From: Candidatus Eisenbacteria bacterium
Lineage (GTDB): Bacteria > Desulfobacterota > Binatia > DP-6
Length of the DNA: 64,000 bases
Assembly (NCBI GenBank): GCA_035577985.1
Contig: DATJZY010000022.1
Coordinates: 1 to 64,000, forward strand
Direction of reading: 5' to 3'
The notes under the pieces were generated by a model that was not told the origin of the DNA, did no database searches, and saw only the letters and a program-made list of their open reading frames with translations. A program made the position numbers and the translations under genes. Below, piece after piece: positions 53,763 through 61,065 of the stretch (position 1 is its first letter; each line of letters begins with the position of its first letter).

Positions 53763-54428
53763 ATGCAGCCCCAGGGTGACAAGGGTAGCTGGACGGGAGG
53801 GCTCGGCAGGTTGCGAGCCCTCGGGAGTGAGCTCTCCGCCCTCGCCGGGGTCGTCGGCGCCCTCCCCTGGCGGTCGCTCGCGAGCGACACGCTCGACGAC
53901 GCGGGCCTCCATCCGGTCCCCGTCGTGCTCGTCCATGGGATCCTCGGCGATCCCACGAACTTCAGCGCCCTCCGCCGCCACCTCGGGCGCCACGGCATCC
54001 GGCGCTTCTCGAGCTTCGCCTACCGCCCCCGCCTCGACTATCAGCGGCTCGCGGGCGACCTGCACGAGCACGTCGAGGTCGTGTGCCGTGCGACCGCCGC
54101 CGCTCAGGTCGACGTCGTCGCGCACAGCCTGGGCGGTCTCGCCGCGCGCTACTTCATGCAGACGGGCGGCACGCACCTCGTGCGCCGGCTCGTGACGCTC
54201 GGCACGCCCTACCTCGCGTACGCGAACCCCTCGCAGGAGCTCGCCGTGTTCGCCGCGAACGACGCGCTGGTCCCGCCACCCGTCGACCGCGCGCGCCGCC
54301 GCATGCGCATCATCGACGCGTGCGGGCACCTGGGCCTCCTCACCGACGAGCGGGCGCTCGGCGCGGTCGCGCGCTACCTCACGCGACCCCGTGCCCTCGC
54401 CGGCCGCGTGGCTGAGCTGGCTGCGTAA
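53763..54428 (+). CDS. Lipase-like alpha/beta hydrolase
   Basis: A 221-residue hydrolase. The oxyanion segment is PVVLVHGILGDPTNF, and the nucleophile Ser 122 lies in VVAHSLGGLAARY, as in LipA/lipase class 2 and PGAP1-like enzymes. TLGTPY is the usual following motif, and the His is probably in CGHLGLLTDERALGAV near residue 190. No export signal is seen. The substrate, presumably an ester lipid, is unknown. The gene precedes the cytochrome/GTP cyclohydrolase-like operon by 61 bases on the same strand. Confidence 0.88.
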   Translation: MQPQGDKGSWTGGLGRLRALGSELSALAGVVGALPWRSLASDTLDDAGLHPVPVVLVHGILGDPTNFSALRRHLGRHGIRRFSSFAYRPRLDYQRLAGDLHEHVEVVCRATAAAQVDVVAHSLGGLAARYFMQTGGTHLVRRLVTLGTPYLAYANPSQELAVFAANDALVPPPVDRARRRMRIIDACGHLGLLTDERALGAVARYLTRPRALAGRVAELAA

Positions 54429-54489
54429 AGCCGTCGCGCCCGGCGCGCCGGGTCGCCTCCCCTGGCGTCTTGCGATAAGCGGACTGTCG

Positions 54490-55302
54490 ATGCGATGGCC
54501 TCTCGCCGCGGCGCTCGCGCTCATCGCGTCGACCGGCGGCGCCGCGACGCTCGAGTTCCTGCGCGACGGCACCGTGGTGCGAACGCTCGACGCCGCCGCG
54601 CTGGCGCAGACGTGCAAACCGCGCACGATCGAGCTCGACGATCCGTACTACGAGGCGCGCAAGCGTTTCCGCGCCTGCCCGCTCGCGGCGGTCTTCGAGG
54701 CCGGATTCGGCAAACCGCCGGGTCGGCTCGAGGGCGAAGACGTCGTGTTCCGCGCCGCCGACGGCTACGCCAAGGTCTCGACGCCGGCGCGCGCCGGAGA
54801 GGACGGCGGGTTCGTCGCGTTCGCCGAGGTCGATCGCCCGAGCGGCTTCGCGCCGATGGGCCGGCAGGCGCTCGATCCGGGGCCCTTCTACGTCGTGTGG
54901 ACGAAGCCCGCGCAGCGCGACACGCACCGCTATCCCTGGCCGTATCAGCTGGTCGCGATCGAGCTGACGAACGTCCGCGCCCGCTATCCACACACGGTGC
55001 CCGCCGGGCTTCCCGAGTCGGACCCCGCGTGGCACGGCTACGCCATCTTTCGCAGCGAGTGCATGGCGTGCCACGCCATCAACCGCGAGGGCGGGACGGT
55101 CGGGCCGGACTTGAACGTCCCGCGCTCGATCGTCGAATACCGGCCCGTGGATCAGATGAAGGCGTACATCAGGAACCCCGCCACCTTCCGATACGGCAAC
55201 ATGCCGGCGCACGAGCATCTCTCGGCGGCGGACCTGGACGCGCTGGTCGCGTACTTCGACGCCATGAAGGACCGCAAGCACGACCCCGGGGCGGGACGAT
55301 GA
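54490..55302 (+). CDS. Secreted c-type cytochrome with N-terminal molybdopterin-domain-like region
   Basis: A 270-residue exported protein. The ATG at 54490 leads a signal peptide (RWPLAAALALIASTGGA). Residues about 25-165 resemble the sulfite-oxidase-type molybdopterin fold (PLAAVFEAGFG, DVVFRAADGYAKVSTPARAG) but without a visible cofactor Cys. The C-terminal cytochrome has CMACH (191-195), and Met in GNMPAHEHLS is the likely distal ligand. It should carry electrons in the periplasm. Its stop overlaps the next start (ATGA), so it is co-translated with a cytosolic GTP cyclohydrolase II-like enzyme, an odd pairing. Confidence 0.85.
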   Translation: MRWPLAAALALIASTGGAATLEFLRDGTVVRTLDAAALAQTCKPRTIELDDPYYEARKRFRACPLAAVFEAGFGKPPGRLEGEDVVFRAADGYAKVSTPARAGEDGGFVAFAEVDRPSGFAPMGRQALDPGPFYVVWTKPAQRDTHRYPWPYQLVAIELTNVRARYPHTVPAGLPESDPAWHGYAIFRSECMACHAINREGGTVGPDLNVPRSIVEYRPVDQMKAYIRNPATFRYGNMPAHEHLSAADLDALVAYFDAMKDRKHDPGAGR

Positions 55303-56387
55303 GCCTCGGCCGCGACGGCATGCTGGTCGCGACCGGCGGGGAGACGATCGCGACCCGCCACGGCGACTTCGTCGTGCACGCGTTCCACAACTGCACGACG
55401 GGCCAGCCGGCGCTCGCCGTCACGCACGGCGATCTCCACGCGCACGGGCCGCTCCTCGCCCGCGTGCACTCGTCCTGCATCACGAGCGAGGTGTACGGCG
55501 CCTGCGACTGCGACTGTGCCGAGCAGCTCGATGCGGCGCTGGCGCACATCGCAGCGCGCGGGCGCGGAGCCCTCTTCTATCTCATGCAGGAGGGGCGCGG
55601 CGCGGGCTTCATCGCCAAGGCGCTCGACCGGATGCTCGTCCAGGCGAGCCGGAACCGGCTCTCGACCTTCGACGCGTACGCGAAGCTCGGCCTCCCGGAC
55701 GATCAGCGATCGTACGGCGAAGTGGCCGCGATGGTGCGCCTGCTCGGCATCGCGGCGCCGCTGCGCCTGCTCTCCAACAACCCGGACAAGGTCGCCGCGC
55801 TGCGGGCGGCAGGCGCGCTCGTCGACGGGACGGAGCCGATCAGGATCGACGCGTCGGCGTACAGCCAGCACTATCTGCACGCGAAGTCGCGCGCGGGCCA
55901 CACCCTCGCGCGAACCGACGGCATCGACCCCGCGACGCTGCCCGAGCCCGTCACCGTGGCGTCTCCCGAGGCGCTGCCGGCGACGCCGCGCTTCGTGCAC
56001 GTGGCATCGTACCTGCTGCCGGTCCGCGCCGGCGCCGCGGCCTGGTTCCGGCTCCACGCCTACGTCGACACGGCGACGCGCCGCGAGCGCGTGGTCCTGA
56101 TACACGGATCGGGCGGCGACGACGTGCTGGTCCGCGTCCAGCGCGAGACCCTGCTCGACCGGTTCCCGCTGTGCGAGCCGCGCTTTCGCCGGCGTTGGGA
56201 TGCGGTCGTCGAGCGGATCGCGGCGCACGGGCGCGCCGTCGTCGTGTTCGCGGACGCCGACGAGGACGTGCGGGAGCTCGCCGGAGCGCTCGTCCGCGCC
56301 CATCTGGACCGACGACGCGCAATGCCGCTCTTCTGGCCCGACGAAGCCGACGACGAGCGGGCGCTCTGCGCCGGGATCGCGCCATGA
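55299..56387 (+). CDS. GTP cyclohydrolase II-like protein with C-terminal extension
   Basis: A 362-residue protein. Residues about 20-205 match RibA: the zinc Cys 60, 71 and 73 (HSSCITSEVYGACDCDC, spacing 11 and 2 as in E. coli), LMQEGRGAGF, LSNNPDKVAALRAAG and QHYLHAKSRAGHTL. RibA opens the GTP imidazole ring, releasing formate and pyrophosphate. RibA alone is about 200 residues. Here a further 155 residues of unknown fold follow (PRFVHVASYLLPVRAGAAAW; VVLIHGSGGDDVLVRVQRET). The next coupled gene carries a creatininase-like domain. A role outside plain riboflavin synthesis is likely. Confidence 0.87.
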   Translation: MSLGRDGMLVATGGETIATRHGDFVVHAFHNCTTGQPALAVTHGDLHAHGPLLARVHSSCITSEVYGACDCDCAEQLDAALAHIAARGRGALFYLMQEGRGAGFIAKALDRMLVQASRNRLSTFDAYAKLGLPDDQRSYGEVAAMVRLLGIAAPLRLLSNNPDKVAALRAAGALVDGTEPIRIDASAYSQHYLHAKSRAGHTLARTDGIDPATLPEPVTVASPEALPATPRFVHVASYLLPVRAGAAAWFRLHAYVDTATRRERVVLIHGSGGDDVLVRVQRETLLDRFPLCEPRFRRRWDAVVERIAAHGRAVVVFADADEDVRELAGALVRAHLDRRRAMPLFWPDEADDERALCAGIAP

Positions 56388-58132
56388 CCACGGACGCGTG
56401 GCGCCGCGGGCACGCGCTGCTCGCCGCACGGGTCGCGGAGATCCCTCGCGCGATCGCGCGCACCGCGGCGCGCACCGTTCCCGGGCTCGCCCTCGGGACG
56501 CGCGAGGTCCGTCGCGTGGTCGCGACCGGCGTCGGGAGCTCGGCGGCGCACGCCGCGCTCCTCGCCCACGTGCTCCGCGCCGCCGGTCGCGACGCCACGA
56601 CCGAGCCGCTCTCCACCTTCGTCGACCCGTCCCGGAGCCGACCCGACGACGTGCTCGTCGTCTTCTCTCAGGGCCTGTCGCCGAACGCGCAGGTGGCACT
56701 CGCCGCACCGGCGCGATGGCGGCGCGTCGTGCTCGTCACGGCCGTGACCGATCGGGAGCGGCTGGCGCCGTTCACGCAGCGCAGCGTCGTCGTGCACGGG
56801 ATCGACGGCGAGGACGAGATGGGAACCCTCGTCCGCGTGATCGGTCCGATGGCGGGATACGTCGGCGCTCTCCAGGTGGCGTGCGCCCTCGGCGGTCCCG
56901 ACGTGCCCGACCTGGCGCCCGTCCAGCGGGCGCTCGGATCGCTCGCGGTCCCAGCGATGTCGGCGGAGCAGCTCGCCGCGCCGCTCGCGTTCGTCACCAG
57001 CGGGTCGTACGGCGAGCTCGCTGCGAACCTCCAGTACAAGGTGCTCGAAGGCATGCTGCGTCCGATGCCGGCAGTGTGGGACGCGCTGCAGATCGCGCAC
57101 GGGCCGTTCCAGCAAGCGTTCGACGGGCGCGCGACCTTCCTCGCCCTCTCGCGCGCGGATGCCGCCGGCGAGGACGCGCTGCTGGCGCGCCTCGCCGTCA
57201 TGCTCGATCCCGTCCGACACACGCTCGTTCGTCTCCACGCCTCGCTGCCGGGCGTGCTCGCCCTCTTCGAGCACGAGGCGATGATGAACGTCCTCATGCT
57301 GCGCGACATTGCGGCGCGGGGCGTCGACCAGATCGCCTGGCCCGGGCGCGGCATGGAAGGGGCGATCTACGACCTCGCGCAGCCCATCGGCGAGCGGCGG
57401 ATCGCGCGGGTCACGTGGCCCGACGTCGACGCGCCCCGGCCCCGGCTCGCCATCGTGCCGCTCGGGGCGACCGAGCAGCACGGGCCGCACCTGCCGCTCG
57501 CGACCGATACGCTCATCGCGGACGCGCTCGCGGCGCGGCTCGCCGCGTGCGCCGGTGATGCGATCGCGCTGCCGGCGCTCGCGATCGGGTGCTCGATCGA
57601 GCACATGTCGTTTCCCGGCACGCTCGACCTCGCGCCGGCGACGCTCGCCGCCGTCCTGGCGGACACGCTGCGCTCGCTCGCCCGGCACGAGATCCGCGAG
57701 GCGTTCGTCTTTTCGGCCCACGGCGGCAACGCCGCGACGCTGCGGGAGCTCGCGCCGGCGCTGCGCGCGGCCGCGCCGGGGCTCCGCGTCCACGTCTTCG
57801 CCGACCTCGACCTCGTGACCAGGTCCCTGCAGCGCGAGGCGGCCGGGTTCGGCGTCACGCCCGAGGCCGCCGGCCACCACGCCGGCGAGATCGAGACGTC
57901 GATCATGCTGGCTCTCCATCCCGAGCTGGTGCGCACCGACGCGCTCGCGCCCGGCTACACGGAGCGCACGACCGATCCGCAGGCGATCTTCTACCCCGAT
58001 CTCCGGCGCGCGGCGCCGAGCGGGACGGTCGGCGATCCGCGCACCGCGACCGCTGCGCGCGGCGGCCGCTACCTGGCCGCGTGGCTCGACGTGCTCGCAG
58101 CCGCCCTGGGCGACGCGAAGAAGAGCCAGTAG
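56384..58132 (+). CDS. SIS-domain and creatininase-like domain fusion
   Basis: A 582-residue fusion. The N-terminal half (1-330) is a SIS sugar-phosphate-binding domain with the phosphate loops VVATGVGSSAAHAALLA and VLVVFSQGLSPNAQ. The C-terminal half (345-582) is a creatininase-type amidohydrolase: GATEQHGPHLPLATDT with Glu 364 and His 366, VFSAHGGNAATLRELA, and HHAGEIETSIML. Archaeal ArfB of this family deformylates the RibA-like product in flavin/F420 synthesis. Here the gene overlaps the GTP cyclohydrolase II-like gene (ATGA), so deformylation of a GTP-derived pyrimidine plus action on its ribose phosphate is a reasonable idea. Confidence 0.87.
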   Translation: MTTDAWRRGHALLAARVAEIPRAIARTAARTVPGLALGTREVRRVVATGVGSSAAHAALLAHVLRAAGRDATTEPLSTFVDPSRSRPDDVLVVFSQGLSPNAQVALAAPARWRRVVLVTAVTDRERLAPFTQRSVVVHGIDGEDEMGTLVRVIGPMAGYVGALQVACALGGPDVPDLAPVQRALGSLAVPAMSAEQLAAPLAFVTSGSYGELAANLQYKVLEGMLRPMPAVWDALQIAHGPFQQAFDGRATFLALSRADAAGEDALLARLAVMLDPVRHTLVRLHASLPGVLALFEHEAMMNVLMLRDIAARGVDQIAWPGRGMEGAIYDLAQPIGERRIARVTWPDVDAPRPRLAIVPLGATEQHGPHLPLATDTLIADALAARLAACAGDAIALPALAIGCSIEHMSFPGTLDLAPATLAAVLADTLRSLARHEIREAFVFSAHGGNAATLRELAPALRAAAPGLRVHVFADLDLVTRSLQREAAGFGVTPEAAGHHAGEIETSIMLALHPELVRTDALAPGYTERTTDPQAIFYPDLRRAAPSGTVGDPRTATAARGGRYLAAWLDVLAAALGDAKKSQ

Positions 58133-58785
58133 GCCGCGGGCACGAAGACGCCGTAGTAGAGGACGTTCGGGACGATGCGCAGCCCCCAGCCCCAGTCCTC
58201 GCCGCGCAGGATCACGACGTCGGCGATCCCCCACAGGGCGTAGTAGAGCACGACGACGCCGAGGACGGCGCGCACGTAGCGCCGCACGCGCATGCGCTCG
58301 ATGCCGACGCGCCTCGGCACGAGCCAGATCGCCATGGCGAGCGCGAGCGCGACGAAGGCGATCTCGTAGACGAGCCAGAGCAGCGTCTCGGGCTGCGGGC
58401 CGCGCAGCGCCTCGATGCCGCGGTAGCAGCCGTACGCGACAGGCGGCACGACGAACGTCCAGGCCGCCGCTTCGAGGAGCGCCAGCGGCCGTGCCCGCCC
58501 CGGCGCCATGACGACGAGGACGAGGGCGAATACCCGGTAGTCGCCGAGCAGCACGAACGGCAGGAGCGGCCAGCCGAGTGGGCCGGTCGCGATCGGATCG
58601 GCGATCGCGAGGCAGGCGAACACGATCGCCCACACCAGGACGAAGCGCGATGCGTACCGCTCGACGCCGGGTCCAAGGGATCGCCCGCGGATCGCGAGCG
58701 CGCCGAGGAAGAGCGCGGGGAGCACGACCAGCGCGTAGAGTCCCTGCGCCTGGCTCTTGTAGAGCGCCTCCCAGCTCGCGAACAC
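58069..58785 (-). CDS. Polytopic membrane protein, 238 aa
   Basis: No family assigned. Seven hydrophobic helices are visible over the whole length (LYALVVLPALFLGALAI; FVLVWAIVFACLAIADPIA; LPFVLLGDYRVFALVLVVM; LWLVYEIAFVALALAMAIWL; VLGVVVLYYALWGIADVVI). One basic loop (PRRVGIERMRVRRYVRAVLG) is cytosolic. The 3' end overlaps the end of the SIS-creatininase gene on the opposite strand by 64 bases, so the two transcripts converge. The protein could be a carotenoid-cyclase-like or unrelated membrane protein; the sequence does not decide. Confidence 0.7.
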   Translation of the reverse strand: MFASWEALYKSQAQGLYALVVLPALFLGALAIRGRSLGPGVERYASRFVLVWAIVFACLAIADPIATGPLGWPLLPFVLLGDYRVFALVLVVMAPGRARPLALLEAAAWTFVVPPVAYGCYRGIEALRGPQPETLLWLVYEIAFVALALAMAIWLVPRRVGIERMRVRRYVRAVLGVVVLYYALWGIADVVILRGEDWGWGLRIVPNVLYYGVFVPAAYWLFFASPRAAASTSSHAAR

Positions 58786-58814
58786 CGCCGGGCGCTCTTA
58801 GCGAACTCGGCGGG

Positions 58815-59294
58815 CTAGCGCACGCAGGGGTTCGGGAGACAGCTCCCGGCGCCGAGGTCGGTGACTTCGTTCGCGCGGAGGATGCCGGCATCGCAGCGCA
58901 GCTCGTCCATCACGCGGCACATGCCTTCGTCCTGCCCGTCGAACATGACGCAGCAGCGGACGAGGTGCTCACCGCACGCCGAGCTGCGCGCCGCCCGCAG
59001 CGTCGCACGGGCCTCTTTGCGCGTGATCGTGCCGTCGATGCGCCGCTCGCGCACGGTGCCCACGACGCAGCGGACGTAGTCGCCACGCGACGACCAGGGA
59101 GCGCCGCTCGCCGTCGCCTCGCAGTCGCACACGCTGCACCCGGCCGCGTCGACGAGGTCGAAGGCGGGCGTGTCCGGGCAGGCGTCGGCGTCGTCGGCGA
59201 CCCCGTCCTGGTCGAGGTCGTCCCGGACCGTCTGCGCCCCGGCGAGCGGCGCTGCGAGCAGCAGCGCGAGCACGAGCCGGGCGAGGGTCCGCAT
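58815..59294 (-). CDS. Secreted Cys-rich protein with thrombospondin type 3-like calcium repeat
   Basis: A 159-residue exported protein. The signal peptide MRTLARLVLALLLAAPLAGA leads to one calcium-binding repeat of the TSP type 3 kind (DLDQDGVADDADACPDTP). A region of about 110 residues with ten further Cys follows (CSVCDCEATAS; CGEHLVRCCVMFDGQDEGMC), ending CLPNPCVR. Such Cys-rich secreted proteins abound in this genome. It lies 29 bases upstream of the membrane protein gene on the same strand. Function unknown. Confidence 0.75.
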   Translation of the reverse strand: MRTLARLVLALLLAAPLAGAQTVRDDLDQDGVADDADACPDTPAFDLVDAAGCSVCDCEATASGAPWSSRGDYVRCVVGTVRERRIDGTITRKEARATLRAARSSACGEHLVRCCVMFDGQDEGMCRVMDELRCDAGILRANEVTDLGAGSCLPNPCVR

Positions 59295-59384
59295 GCGGGG
59301 CCTTGGAGCAGGCGCCGTGCCAGCCTCGACCCATGTGCCGCCGGTGTTTCGGGGCCCTGGACGCGCTGCCGGCGTAACGTCGTG

Positions 59385-60443
59385 TCACGATTGTGACGGG
59401 CCGAAGATGCCGGGCGGCAATCCGAGCAGGCGATGCATGCGCGCCCACTGGTTCGCGTCGGCCACGGCGATCGCGAGGTCGAGCAGGTCGACGTCGTCGA
59501 AGTCGGCGGCGCGCAGGTCGTCGATCATCGCCTCGGTCGTCCGCTGCGCGTAGCGCGTCCCGACGAACGCGAAGGCGAGGACGGGATCGGGGGGACGAAC
59601 GTGGAATCCGCCGGCGTCGTCGGCGCAAGCCGGCAGTGACGCCTCGACCGCCCGATGAACGCGCGCGAGGGTCGAGGGCGCGAGCCGGCTCCGGCGGTCG
59701 CGCTCTTCGATCGCGAGCGCGATCGCCTCGACCAGGTGCGGGCGCGGGTGGAGCGGCTCCAGCGTTTGCCGGTCGACCGACGCCGGCAGCAGCGCGAGCG
59801 CATCCTCGAACGAACGGCCGTAGGGACGGTTCGCGAGATCCATCCGCCGCAGCAGCCGCGACGTGACGCCGACGATCTGCCGCCGGATCGGCTCCATGCG
59901 GCGGAGCCACCCGAGGCCCGCGACCTCGGGGTCGACGCCGAGCTGGTCGGCGATGCGGTTGATGAAGTGGAACGACGCGAGCACCAGCACGTAGTCGAGG
60001 GCGCCGTCGCCGGCCAGGCGCCGGATCGGCTCCAGGTCGGCCGGCTCGAGCCCCGCGGGCGCCTCACAGCTCTTGCGCGCGAGCGCGACGAGCGCGCTCT
60101 CGATCGGTGTGCCGGCAATGCGCCCGTCCACCACTGCGGCGGCCCGGCTCGCGTCCCCTCCTGCAGCCTGCAGGAACGCCTCGTGGGCGTCGATTCAATA
60201 GTGGCACGCGTTGAGGCGCGACGTCACCGCGGCCAGGAACTCGCGCTGCGATCGCGGCTCGTCGCCGATCCACATGGCGAGCTCCCACGAGCGGATCATG
60301 CGCCGCATCGACGCCGGGCGCAGGCTGAAGAGCTGCACCACCTGCGCCACGCGGCCCGCGCCGCCGACGTCACGCATGTAGCGATAGACGTCGCGCGTCT
60401 CGCCGGTCGCCCTCGCAGGTGCGATGGTGGCGATGAAGGCCAC
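59385..60443 (-). CDS. AhpD-like selenoprotein (CxxU) with in-frame UGA
   Basis: A 352-residue alkylhydroperoxidase-related protein read through an in-frame TGA at 60197-60195. GTG at 60443 gives MAFIATIAPARATGETRDVY, the usual N-terminus of this family; TTG at 60479 is an alternative. Before the TGA the chain reads SRLNACHY and after it IDAHEAFLQAAGGD, so the codon falls exactly at the second Cys of the AhpD CxxC...H site: Cys 80, Sec 83, His 87. The frame then stays open to 59385. A hairpin with a GGC loop follows 27 bases after the UGA. tRNA-Sec lies close by. Predicted role: peroxide or disulfide reduction in the cytosol. Read without Sec, it would look like two broken genes. Confidence 0.87.
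60151..60179 (-). promoter_or_regulatory. SECIS-like hairpin after the UGA
   Basis: On the coding strand TCCTGCA pairs with TGCAGGA around the loop GGC, and an outer GCGT pairs with ACGC, leaving four G on one side. The loop begins 27 bases after the UGA, inside the 16-37 base range usual for bacterial SECIS elements. The apical part (TGCAGGCTGCA) resembles that of E. coli fdhF. SelB recruitment by it is inferred. Confidence 0.6.
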
Positions 60444-60537
60444 GCATGGCGGGTACCGCCGCGAGCCCTCATCGCGCAAGGCCGCCGATTCGGAGGCCTG
60501 TCCGCCGCGTGGTAGAGCCGCGCCGAGGAGGGGTGCG

Positions 60538-60768
60538 ATGACGCTCAGGATGGCGGCTCTCTTGGTGGCGCTGGCGCAGGGGGTGAACGTGCTCGTGAAC
60601 CTCGCGATGGCGGCGACGCGCTTCGAGGTCTACTCGAGCAACCCGGGGTTCCTGTTGTCGTTCGGCATGGGCATCGTCGCGCAGAGCGCGGCGATCGTGT
60701 TCTTCGGGCTCTACTACGCCGCGCACGGCGAGGCGGCCGCGTTGACGCCGCCCGGAAGGGCCGGGTAG
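60538..60768 (+). CDS. Small two-helix membrane protein, 76 aa
   Basis: ATG at 60538 with a good Shine-Dalgarno (GAGGAGGGG). The product has two hydrophobic helices (RMAALLVALAQGVNVLVNLA; FLLSFGMGIVAQSAAIVFFG) and a polar tail. It is encoded divergently from the selenoprotein gene, with about 95 bases between the starts, and points toward tRNA-Sec. No family recognised. Confidence 0.6.
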   Translation: MTLRMAALLVALAQGVNVLVNLAMAATRFEVYSSNPGFLLSFGMGIVAQSAAIVFFGLYYAAHGEAAALTPPGRAG

Positions 60769-60928
60769 GCCTCGAGCGTCATGCCCGCGCCGGCCCCGAG
60801 AAATCCGCGTCGATCGTGGTTTGATCGGGGCACCGGCGCGGATCTCGGCGCGGACGGCCGCCGCATCGGCTGGCGCGTGACGCCGCTCTCCGAAGGAGTC
60901 CCGCCGCTCGCCGCCCGCTGACACCCAA

Positions 60929-61024
60929 GGAGAAGGAACTGGCCCGGTGGCCGGACCGGTCTTCAAAACCGGATTGTCCCGCCTAGCGCGGGATGGAAGG
61001 TTCGACTCCTTCCCTTCTCCGCCA
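60929..61024 (+). tRNA. selC: Selenocysteine tRNA, anticodon UCA
   Basis: A 96-base gene including the encoded CCA. The acceptor stem is eight pairs (GGAGAAGG with CCTTCTCC), longer than in normal tRNAs, with discriminator G. The anticodon arm is CCGGT-CTTCAAA-ACCGG with anticodon TCA at 60963-60965. A long variable arm (TTGTCCCGCCTAGCGCGGGA) and the T arm GGAAGG-TTCGACT-CCTTCC follow. All are hallmarks of bacterial tRNA-Sec, which decodes UGA with SelB. It is directly useful to the selenoprotein gene about 0.5 kb away. Confidence 0.96.
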
Positions 61025-61065
61025 ACTCGGGGCCATTGCGTCGCGCAGCGAGGGCCTATGCCCCT

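Noticed and set aside
59385-60134. A separate 249-residue gene starting at GTG 60134
   Set aside because: It is in frame with the upstream half, has no Shine-Dalgarno, and lacks the redox motif that the joined frame completes at the UGA.
60195-60479. A frameshifted or nonsense-mutated pseudogene at the AhpD-like locus
   Set aside because: There is no frameshift; the single TGA sits exactly at the redox position, a SECIS-like hairpin follows and tRNA-Sec is close by.
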